23,051 bases of DNA, taken from positions 1 through 23,051 of the forward strand of contig JBEPTZ010000067.1 in the NCBI GenBank assembly GCA_041691815.1, written 5' to 3'. Under the pieces are notes generated by a model. It was not told where the DNA came from. It searched no databases and saw only the letters and a program-made list of their open reading frames with translations. Positions 7,559 through 14,486 of this stretch are shown one piece after another. Position 1 is the first letter of the stretch, and every line of letters begins with the position of its first letter. This DNA is from 70-18 sp041691815. GTDB taxonomy: Bacteria; Pseudomonadota; Alphaproteobacteria; Acetobacterales; Acetobacteraceae. The position numbers and the translations under genes were made by a program.

Positions 7559-8343
7559 GCCGCGCTGCCTTGCTCCACCGCCGTGCCGCCGAGCTGCTTG
7601 CCACGGCGGCGCTCGGCATCGGCCCTGGCGGCATCCAGCAGGCCGCTATCGGCGTAGGCCAGGTATGCCTGGCCCAGTTCACTCCACCCGCCCGGCGCCT
7701 CCGGGGTGGCTGCCGCGCGGGCCTGCAGCGCGCCGATACGATTGGTGTGGACAGCGTGCTGATGGGCGAGAACCGTGGCTGCCAACACGCGCACCGCGCC
7801 GTCGTGATCGGCCAGGGCGCGCTTCAGCAGCGGGGCGGCAGCGGCACTGTAGCGGCGGGAAATGACGTTCAGCGCGTCAATTTTTTCCGCCTGGCTGCCG
7901 GTGGTGATGACGTCCTGCAGTGGGCGCACGCGATAGGCATCGGGCAGCCGCAGCCGTGCGTCGAGCATGGCGCCGTGCAGGCGTTCGAGACGGTCGAAGG
8001 CTGCCGCCGGCGGTTCCCGGTCGGCGGATTGCGGGACCGCGGCTGGTGAGGCCGGACCCAGCAGTGCCAGCGCCGCCGCGGTACCGAATGGCCCGCCCAG
8101 CAGCATCCACAACAGCAGTTGCAGCGAAACCGCAAACCGGCGGGAGCGATCGGCCGGCGCGGCCACGGTGGCCCAGCCGGCGGCGACCGCCGCCGCCACC
8201 AGGCACAGGCCGAGATGGCGCAGCATATAGGCCGAAACCGGCATCCCGCCGGCAACGAAGCTGAACAGCAGCGCCGATTGCAGCGCCAGCAGCGGCAGGC
8301 CGAACCAGGCCCAGGCGAGCGATCCGGTCCGCACCGCGGTCAT
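7555..8343 (-). CDS. pelE: PelE-like inner-membrane protein with helical-repeat tail
   Basis: A 262-residue protein starting at the ATG at 8343, which overlaps the pelD stop as ATGA; longer upstream starts in this frame would only shadow pelD. The first 95 residues hold three to four hydrophobic helices (for example LAWAWFGLPLLALQSALLFS). The rest is soluble and helical: a HEAT-like unit with PLLKRALADHDGAVRVLAA, then a TPR-like segment containing WSELGQAYLAYADSGLLDAA. PelE is poorly conserved. The assignment rests on its fixed place between pelD and pelF and on the membrane-plus-helical-repeat layout. In Pseudomonas PelE joins PelD, PelF and PelG in the inner-membrane synthase complex. Confidence 0.75.
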   Translation of the reverse strand: MTAVRTGSLAWAWFGLPLLALQSALLFSFVAGGMPVSAYMLRHLGLCLVAAAVAAGWATVAAPADRSRRFAVSLQLLLWMLLGGPFGTAAALALLGPASPAAVPQSADREPPAAAFDRLERLHGAMLDARLRLPDAYRVRPLQDVITTGSQAEKIDALNVISRRYSAAAAPLLKRALADHDGAVRVLAATVLAHQHAVHTNRIGALQARAAATPEAPGGWSELGQAYLAYADSGLLDAARADAERRRGKQLGGTAVEQGSAA

Positions 8344-9299
8344 GATGGTGCGCCATGCGGCATGGCCGGCCGGCCGAAGGCGAGCAGGGCGGCGAGGACC
8401 GCGCAGATTTCGCCCAGCCGCACGCCGGCCGTGGCGATATCCTGCGCCGGATTGAGCCGGGTACAGACCACGACGCCGATCGGCTCGGCACCCTCGCCGC
8501 GGATCGGCGCCCAAATCGGCAATCGCGCCACCTCGCCGGCCCGGGCCGGGCGCCAGTGGTCCTGCGGCAACCGGGCCTGCGGCGCCTGGCCGGCGGCCTG
8601 GGTGACCTCAATGCCGTCCTCGACCGTGATATGCGCCAGCACTCCGTCGGGGTCGTTGACGTAGAGGGCGAAGCTGGTCGCCCCGGTGGCGCTGCCGATG
8701 ACCGCGGCGAAGCCGCGCGCCAATGCCTGGCCGTCGCCGCCGTCGAGTTCGGCGAGCCCGTGCAGCACCACGGTCAGGGTGCACAGATCGGTGGCGATGC
8801 GCCGTTCCAGCCGGGCGTTCTCGGCGAGGGCCTGCTCCAGCCGGTCGGCGATGGCGGAGCCGATCCGGGTGGCGCGGTCGAGGCGGCCGACTAGTTCGCC
8901 ATGCTGGTGCATATGCAGCGTGCGCAGGCCGCCGAGGATGAGGGCGGAGGCAAACCAGGCGCAGGGCTGGGCAGCGACCACGGCGGCGTAGTCGTAGAAA
9001 TCCTGTGCCGCCGATTGCGGCGGCAGGCCGCCCAGGAACATCGTGGCGCTCGCCGCCAGGGTGGCGAACAGGCCGCCCATGATGCCGTACTGCGCCGACA
9101 TCAGCAGCACAGGGATCCAGAACGGATGCGGCATACCACCGGCATGTGCCGGGACGGAGGGGTATTGCCACTGCACGAACTGGATGATGCCGATCAGCAG
9201 CAGCGATTCGAGGATGAATTTCCTCGCATCGGTCAGCGAGAGCAATTCGATCAGCGAGCGCTCGCCCGGCTCCGGGTTGCTGGCGGGGGTTGGCGTCAT
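8340..9299 (-). CDS. pelD: PelD-like membrane protein with GAF domain, lacking the GGDEF part
   Basis: This 319-residue protein has an N-terminal cytosolic stretch, about three to four transmembrane helices between residues 28 and 125 (ILESLLLIGIIQFVQW and following), a short coiled coil (about 133-171) and a GAF-type domain to about 308. This is the PelD order, and the gene sits directly upstream of pelE and pelF. Pseudomonas PelD is about 455 residues and ends in a degenerate GGDEF domain whose RxxD site binds c-di-GMP. Here the protein stops after the GAF domain, and I find no RxxD tetrapeptide in it. It overlaps the preceding gene as ATGA at 9296-9299. Direct allosteric control by c-di-GMP is therefore doubtful; another GAF ligand is possible. 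Confidence 0.8.
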   Translation of the reverse strand: MTPTPASNPEPGERSLIELLSLTDARKFILESLLLIGIIQFVQWQYPSVPAHAGGMPHPFWIPVLLMSAQYGIMGGLFATLAASATMFLGGLPPQSAAQDFYDYAAVVAAQPCAWFASALILGGLRTLHMHQHGELVGRLDRATRIGSAIADRLEQALAENARLERRIATDLCTLTVVLHGLAELDGGDGQALARGFAAVIGSATGATSFALYVNDPDGVLAHITVEDGIEVTQAAGQAPQARLPQDHWRPARAGEVARLPIWAPIRGEGAEPIGVVVCTRLNPAQDIATAGVRLGEICAVLAALLAFGRPAMPHGAPS

Positions 9300-10207
9300 G
9301 ACGGCGGTGCCGTGGTTTGTGCGTGCTGCCAGATGCGCGCCAGGGTGGCGTCGAACGCCGGAGGCGGTAGCATGGCGCCGAGCGCGCCAAGGCGGGCGGT
9401 GCTGCCAACGATGACCCCGGGTTCGCCGGGCCGCATCCGCTCGGCGACCGGCTGGATCGAGACGCTCTTGCCGGACTGTGCGATCAGGCCTTCGACCAGC
9501 CGCTGGAGCTGGGTCGGCCGACCGCTGCAGATATTCACCACGCCACGCGCCGATGGGTGCAGCGCGAGGTTGGCCAGCGCGCCGGCAACATGCGCGACAT
9601 CGGCGAAGTCGCGATGCACGGCGAGATCACCCACCAGCAGCCTGCCGGATGGCGGCAATTGCACCAGTTGCTGCGCGAAATCGCCTAGCGCCAGATGCGC
9701 CGGCATGCCCGGCCCGATGGCGTTGAAAATGCGCGCCACCAGCGCCCGCACCCCGGTTTCGGCGGAGAATTCCAGCACGGCATTGGTCTGCGCAAGCTTC
9801 ATGGCACCATACAGGCTGCGCGGCGCGCATAACGCGCTCTCGTCCACCGGCACGCCGTCGCTGATCGCCGTGCCATATTCGGCGGCACTGCCGCAGCAGA
9901 CCAGCACCGGCGCAGCACCCAGCGCACGCAGGGCGGCCAGTATCTGGCGGGTGATGCCGAGATTGGCCTGTTCCAGCTCCGCCGCCGAGCCTTGGGCCCG
10001 GCCGGCAAGGTGAAAGATCACATCCGGGGCGGCCGTTTCGATGATCTGCGCGATGCTCGCCGTCCAGTCGGCAGGCCGCGCGCTGGCCGCCGGGTCGGAC
10101 CGCCGGCGGCGCGCCAGGGCGGTGACCGCGACGCCGCGCTGTTCGAGTTCCTGGACCAGATGGCGGCCCAGGAACCCGTTGGCGCCGGTGACGATGGCGC
10201 GCCGCAT
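9296..10207 (-). CDS. NAD(P)-dependent SDR, GDP-4-keto-6-deoxymannose reductase (Rmd)-like
   Basis: From the ATG at 10207 the product is 303 residues. TGANGFLGRH (7-16) is the nucleotide-binding loop, GSAAEYG (106-112) supplies the Ser/Thr-type residue, and Tyr133/Lys137 in SLYGAMKLAQ is the catalytic pair. The short length and the AEYG and RIFNAIGPGMP blocks resemble Rmd-type reductases, which reduce the 4-keto group of a 4-keto-6-deoxy sugar nucleotide. Paired with the LegB-like dehydratase in the same operon, this suggests production of a 6-deoxy sugar or 6-deoxy-HexNAc donor; an epimerase role remains possible. A longer frame opens at 10324 but overlaps the nucleotidyltransferase gene by 113 bases. 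The 10207 start leaves a four-base gap and is preferred. Confidence 0.8.
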   Translation of the reverse strand: MRRAIVTGANGFLGRHLVQELEQRGVAVTALARRRRSDPAASARPADWTASIAQIIETAAPDVIFHLAGRAQGSAAELEQANLGITRQILAALRALGAAPVLVCCGSAAEYGTAISDGVPVDESALCAPRSLYGAMKLAQTNAVLEFSAETGVRALVARIFNAIGPGMPAHLALGDFAQQLVQLPPSGRLLVGDLAVHRDFADVAHVAGALANLALHPSARGVVNICSGRPTQLQRLVEGLIAQSGKSVSIQPVAERMRPGEPGVIVGSTARLGALGAMLPPPAFDATLARIWQHAQTTAPPS

Positions 10208-10211
10208 CGCG

Positions 10212-10997
10212 CTAGTTCCCGAGGAACAGCGCGCGGTTCTCCTCGAACAGCCTCTGCGCCAGCGCAAAGTCATCCGGCCGGCCGATATCCAGCCACAGGC
10301 ACTGGTCGTAGTAGCAGCGGACATCGCTGCCGGCGGCGCGCATTTGCAGCAGCAGGGTCGGCATGTCGAGATAGTCGCCGGCGACGACGCAGCGGCGCAC
10401 CGCCTCGCGCTGCAGGATGTAGATGCCCATGCTGACGAAATAGGTGTTCGACGGCTTCTCGCGGTAGGCCGACAGTCGCCGGTCGGCGTCGAACTCGATC
10501 AGCCCGAAGTCGATCTTGTTCTCGCGCTCATGCACGCCGATCGAGGCATCGCAACCGATGTCCAAATGCTGGCGGGCCATCGCTTCCAGGTCCATGCTGG
10601 TCAGCAGGTCGCCGTTGGAGACGATGAAGGTGTCGTCGAGCTCGGCGAGCATGTTGCCGAGTGCGCCGGCGGTGCCGAGCGGGTGGTCTTCGTTGCAGTA
10701 GCGGATGCGCAGGTCGAACTTGGAGCCGTCGCCGAAGAAGGCTTCGAGCAGATGGCGGAGGTGATTGACCGCCAGGATGACATCGGTGATCCCGGCGCGG
10801 CGCATCCGGCGCAGCAGCAGCTCCAGCACCGGCATATCGCCGAGCGGCATCAGTGGCTTGGGCAGCAGTGCCGAATACGGGTGCAGGCGCGTCCCCTTGC
10901 CGCCGGCCATGATGACCGCCTGGGTGACGGTGCGGACGGGTGGCTCGGAGGCGAGAGCGGTGGCGGGGGGAGCATAGCTGGAAACCGGGGTATCCAT
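10212..10997 (-). CDS. Sugar-1-phosphate nucleotidyltransferase
   Basis: A 261-residue nucleotidyltransferase of the GT-A-like fold. The signature GGKGTRLHPYS is at 32-42, with Lys47 in LPKPLMPLG. GTAGAL (108-113) and the metal-binding SNGD (127-130) follow, and LWLDIGRPDDF is near 240. The family makes NDP-sugars from NTP and sugar-1-phosphate. The sequence resembles mannose-1-P or hexosamine-1-P guanylyltransferases (including PtmE-like enzymes that pair with LegB dehydratases) more than RmlA, but the nucleotide cannot be settled by eye. A 24-residue N-terminal extension precedes the fold. GGAGG sits five bases before the ATG. Likely role: activates the hexosamine made via GlmS for use by the two SDR enzymes. 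Confidence 0.85.
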   Translation of the reverse strand: MDTPVSSYAPPATALASEPPVRTVTQAVIMAGGKGTRLHPYSALLPKPLMPLGDMPVLELLLRRMRRAGITDVILAVNHLRHLLEAFFGDGSKFDLRIRYCNEDHPLGTAGALGNMLAELDDTFIVSNGDLLTSMDLEAMARQHLDIGCDASIGVHERENKIDFGLIEFDADRRLSAYREKPSNTYFVSMGIYILQREAVRRCVVAGDYLDMPTLLLQMRAAGSDVRCYYDQCLWLDIGRPDDFALAQRLFEENRALFLGN

Positions 10998-11009
10998 TAT
11001 AGCCTCCGT

Positions 11010-12581
11010 TCAATTCTGCATCAGGGTGAAGTCGGTGGCGGTCGGCCTACCCGCGGGCCCGACCTGGAGGACGTCGCCGGGTTGCAGCACGGTTGCCGCA
11101 TCGGCGCGGATGGTGCCCTGGCCCGCCGGGTTGCGCCGGGTGATGGTGAGGCCGGGTGGAGACGCGCTGGACGGCCCGGTGGCGGCAACCGGCGCCGGGG
11201 TGCCCGGTGCAGTGGCGGCCAGTGCAGTGGCGGCCAGTGCAGTGGGCGCCACTGCAGTGGGGGCGAGCGCCTGGATGACGGCCCGCATTGCGGCGATGTT
11301 CGGCCCGGCGTCGTCGATCTGTATCTGCACCGCAGCCGCCTGCTGCTGGAGCCCGGTGGTCTGCTGTTCCTTGACCCGGGCCAGCACGATCTCGGCCTCA
11401 AGTACCTGCCGCTCGGCCTGCACCACGACGGCGGCGGCATCCTCGCGGCGGACGACGACCTCGGCGATCTCGGCGGAAAGATCGGTCAGCTTGAAATGCG
11501 CCACGCTACCGCGCGCGGCGATGCCCTGTAATTCGCGCAGCCGCAGGTTCTTCTTCTCGATCAGATCGTCGATCTGGTCGACGCGCAGCGTCTGCGCCGC
11601 CAGCCCGGCCTGGGCGACCGCGATCTGGCGCTGCGCCAGTGCTGTCTGCTGGGCGAAGCTGCTCCGCTCCATCGCCAGCGTTGCCTGCGCGCCAGCGAGC
11701 TGGGTGACGATTTCGGCCGTTGATGCCAGGGTGTGCAGCCGGGCCAGGGTTGCCGCCGGCACGTTGAGCGTGTCGCTGCCGGCTTGCAGTGCGGCCAGCC
11801 GGAGCTGAGCAATCAGCAGCCGCGCGGCGTCGGTCTCGGCCTGCCGCAGGCGCTGCCGCTCGCGGATCGTCTCGATCGCCACCGAGGCGTCGGCGATCGC
11901 CGCCCCGGCCTGGCCACCGGCAGCCGCCAGCGCCTGCAGCACGGTCATGCCGGGACGGTACGGGAAGCTGCCGGCATTGCGCACCGCGCCGAGCACGTAG
12001 ACCGGCTGGCGCGCGACGATCGCGATCTGCACGTCGATCGGGCGATCGAATGCCCGCTTGAATGCCGCCTGCATCGCCGATTGCAACTGCACCGTCGGCA
12101 GGTTGGCGGCGTTGAACGTGCCGATCCGCGGGATCGCCAGCAGCCCGTCCGCATCGACGCCGTAGTCGCCGGAGAGGTCCATGCGTGGGTAGATCGTCGC
12201 CACCTGCTGCACCGTACCGCCGGGGGCGGCCAGCGCGACGCCGAGGGTTTCAAAGAAGCTGATTTTCAGTTGGTCGCCATAGGCGAGCATGGTGCCGCCC
12301 GGTGCGTCCGGCGGCAGCGTTGCGAGCGGCAGCGGGGTTGGCGGCTGCGTTGCGGTCACGGCGACCGTAGGCGGGTCGGCGTACAGCCCGGTGGTGGCGC
12401 GCAGCCATACCCGCAGATCGAGCAGCGATGCACTGACGCCGGCGAGGCTGGCGGGCGGCAACACCACCCACACTCCGATGGCGAGCGGAACGGCCGACAC
12501 CAGAGCCGCAGTCAACAGCCGCGGCAATGCGCGCGTAGGCGATGGCCTGGCTGGGGTCTGGACTGGTTTGCGGTGGAACAC
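11010..12581 (-). CDS. Polysaccharide export (OPX) protein, ExoF/Wza-like with coiled coil
   Basis: A 523-residue protein from a GTG at 12581 (GGGA nearby). It has a membrane helix at about 22-44 and no lipobox cysteine. A Poly_export domain (about 98-190, starting YGDQLKISFFE) is followed by an SLBB-type segment (191-228, PVYVLGAVRNAGSFPYRPGM). A long Ala/Gln/Arg-rich coiled coil runs from about 235 to 420. Next come a low-complexity pentapeptide repeat (440-458) and a C-terminal beta-rich stretch with PGDVLQVG. This matches the ExoF subgroup of succinoglycan-type export rather than lipidated Wza. Known Pel operons use PelC and the PelB barrel instead. Here the OPX protein could provide the periplasmic or outer-membrane conduit; that role is inference from context. 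Confidence 0.85.
   Translation of the reverse strand: MFHRKPVQTPARPSPTRALPRLLTAALVSAVPLAIGVWVVLPPASLAGVSASLLDLRVWLRATTGLYADPPTVAVTATQPPTPLPLATLPPDAPGGTMLAYGDQLKISFFETLGVALAAPGGTVQQVATIYPRMDLSGDYGVDADGLLAIPRIGTFNAANLPTVQLQSAMQAAFKRAFDRPIDVQIAIVARQPVYVLGAVRNAGSFPYRPGMTVLQALAAAGGQAGAAIADASVAIETIRERQRLRQAETDAARLLIAQLRLAALQAGSDTLNVPAATLARLHTLASTAEIVTQLAGAQATLAMERSSFAQQTALAQRQIAVAQAGLAAQTLRVDQIDDLIEKKNLRLRELQGIAARGSVAHFKLTDLSAEIAEVVVRREDAAAVVVQAERQVLEAEIVLARVKEQQTTGLQQQAAAVQIQIDDAGPNIAAMRAVIQALAPTAVAPTALAATALAATAPGTPAPVAATGPSSASPPGLTITRRNPAGQGTIRADAATVLQPGDVLQVGPAGRPTATDFTLMQN
11207..11266. repeat. Four tandem 15-base repeats inside the OPX gene
   Basis: Units begin at 11207, 11222, 11237 and 11252. 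The first two are identical (GTGCAGTGGCGGCCA), the third differs by a swap, and the fourth at three positions. On the coding strand they encode Ala/Thr/Pro-rich pentapeptides (APTAV, APTAL, AATAL type) that form a flexible linker after the coiled coil. Copy number could vary by slippage without breaking the frame. Confidence 0.8.
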
Positions 12582-12617
12582 GGCGCGGGTCCCTTGCCTT
12601 GACGTTAGATGCTGACA

Positions 12618-14441
12618 TCATTCGACGGTGACGGATTTCGCCAGATTGCGCGGCTGGTCGACATCGGTGCCGCGCAGCACGGCGACCCGGTAGGCGAGCA
12701 TCTGCACGGCGATGGCGTAGAGGATCGGGGCGACGAACGGATTGACCGTCGGCAGCACGATGGTTTCGGTGGCGATGTTGTGTAGCTTGATCGCCCCCTC
12801 GGCGTCGGTGAAGGCGATGATCTGGCCGCCACGCGCCGCGGCTTCCTGTAGGTTGGAGGCGGTCTTCTCGAACAGCGGCCCCGATGGGGTGATCGCCAGC
12901 ACCGGCACCTGCGCGTCGATCAGTGCGATCGGGCCGTGCTTCATCTCGCCGGCGGCATAGCCTTCGGCGTGGATGTAGCTGAGCTCCTTCAGCTTCAGCG
13001 CGCCTTCGAGGGCGATCGGGTAGCAATTGCCGCGGCCCAGGAACAATACGTCGCGGGCGCGGGCGATGCGCGCCGCCAGCGCCCGGATCGCCGCCTCGCC
13101 GTTCAGCACCGCCTGGGCCTGGTCGGGCAGCGCCAGCAGCGCCGCCGCCAGCATCATCGCATCGGCCGGCGCCAGCGTGCCACGCGCCCGCCCGACGGCA
13201 ATCGCCAGGCACGCCAGCAGCGCCAGCTGGGCCGAGAACGCCTTGGTGCTGGCGACACTCATCTCCGGGCCGGCCCGGGTCTCCAGCACCGCGTCGGAGG
13301 CGCGGGCGATCGAGCTTTCGGGCACGTTGACGATCGCCATCACCTGCTGGTGTTGCGAGCGCATGTAGTGCAGCGCCGCCAGCGTATCCGCGGTTTCGCC
13401 GGACTGGCTGACCAGCAGGCCGAGGCCGCTGCAGGGCAATGGCGGCGCGCGATAACGGAATTCGCTGGCGACATCGGCGTTGGTCGGTACGCGCGCCACT
13501 GATTCGAGCCACCAGCGGCCGACCAGCCCGGCATAGAAGGCGCTGCCGCAGGCGCTGATCGAGATCTGCGGCAGTGCCGCGAGGTCGAACGGCAGCGCCG
13601 GCAATGCGATGGTGCGCGATGCCGGGTCGATCGCCCCGGCCAGGGTATCGCGGATCACCAGTGGGTGCTCGTGGAGCTCCTTTTCCATGTAATGCGCGAA
13701 GCCGCCCTTGGAGGTCGTGGCGGTGTCGAGCCGGGAGCGGATGATCTCGCGCTGCACAGCCTGGCCGCGCGCATCGAAGATATGCGCGGTGCGACGGTCC
13801 ATCACCGCCCAGTCGCCATCGGTCAGATGGGCGATGCGGCGGGTGAACCCGACCAGCGCCAGACCGTCGGAGCCGACGAACATCTCATCCTCGCCGAAGC
13901 CGACAGCCAGCGGCGCGCCGTGCTGCACGCCGACGATCAGGTCGGGATAGCCGGAGAAGATCATCGCCAGCGCGTAGGCGCCGCTGAGCCGCGGCAGGGC
14001 GGCATCGACCGCCTCAATCGGTGTCATGCCTTGGCTGAGATTGAAATCCAGCAGTTGCGCCACCACTTCGGTGTCGGTTTCGGTGCTGAATTCCTGGCCT
14101 GCGTCCTGGAGTTCCTGCCGGAGTTCCTGGTGGTTCTCGATGATGCCGTTATGCACCACCGAGACACGCGGGGTGCAATGCGGATGGGCGTTGCGCTCGG
14201 TCGGCGCGCCATGCGTTGCCCAGCGGGTGTGGCCGATACCAATCGAGCCAGCCAGCGGCGCGTGGCGCAGTGCCTGCTCCAGCCGGTTCAGCTTGCCCTC
14301 GGCGCGCCGGCGCTCGATGCGCCCGTCCACCAGTGTCGCGATGCCGGCGCTATCGTAGCCGCGATAGGCGAGCCGGCCCAGCGAATCCAGCAGCAGCGGC
14401 GCCACATCTCGCGAACTGATCGCTCCGACGATTCCGCACAT
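12618..14441 (-). CDS. glmS: Glutamine--fructose-6-phosphate aminotransferase (isomerizing)
   Basis: A complete 607-residue GlmS, the usual family length. Met-Cys2 starts the class II glutaminase domain (MCGIVGAISSRDVAP), with the conserved GHTRWATHG near 70-80. Two SIS sugar-isomerase domains follow (about 285-420 and 455-590), with SACGSAFYAG and SQSGETADTLAAL, and the protein ends in the diagnostic NLAKSVTVE. It makes glucosamine-6-phosphate from fructose-6-phosphate and glutamine, the entry to amino-sugar nucleotides. Presence inside an exopolysaccharide operon suggests a second, dedicated copy to feed polymer synthesis. It starts 45 bases after the giant deacetylase gene with only a weak ribosome site. 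I see no glmS ribozyme in that gap. Confidence 0.97.
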   Translation of the reverse strand: MCGIVGAISSRDVAPLLLDSLGRLAYRGYDSAGIATLVDGRIERRRAEGKLNRLEQALRHAPLAGSIGIGHTRWATHGAPTERNAHPHCTPRVSVVHNGIIENHQELRQELQDAGQEFSTETDTEVVAQLLDFNLSQGMTPIEAVDAALPRLSGAYALAMIFSGYPDLIVGVQHGAPLAVGFGEDEMFVGSDGLALVGFTRRIAHLTDGDWAVMDRRTAHIFDARGQAVQREIIRSRLDTATTSKGGFAHYMEKELHEHPLVIRDTLAGAIDPASRTIALPALPFDLAALPQISISACGSAFYAGLVGRWWLESVARVPTNADVASEFRYRAPPLPCSGLGLLVSQSGETADTLAALHYMRSQHQQVMAIVNVPESSIARASDAVLETRAGPEMSVASTKAFSAQLALLACLAIAVGRARGTLAPADAMMLAAALLALPDQAQAVLNGEAAIRALAARIARARDVLFLGRGNCYPIALEGALKLKELSYIHAEGYAAGEMKHGPIALIDAQVPVLAITPSGPLFEKTASNLQEAAARGGQIIAFTDAEGAIKLHNIATETIVLPTVNPFVAPILYAIAVQMLAYRVAVLRGTDVDQPRNLAKSVTVE

Positions 14442-14486
14442 GATCGGTCCAATTCGGGCTATAGTCGTTACGATAAATTGAGGAAT

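Noticed and set aside
10208..10324. Longer N-terminus for the Rmd-like SDR
   Set aside because: It would overlap the nucleotidyltransferase gene by 113 bases and adds Arg/Ser-rich residues before the Rossmann motif, which begins normally at the 10207 start.
14442..14486. glmS ribozyme/riboswitch upstream of glmS
   Set aside because: The gap is only 45 bases, too short for the ribozyme, which is also mainly a Firmicutes feature.
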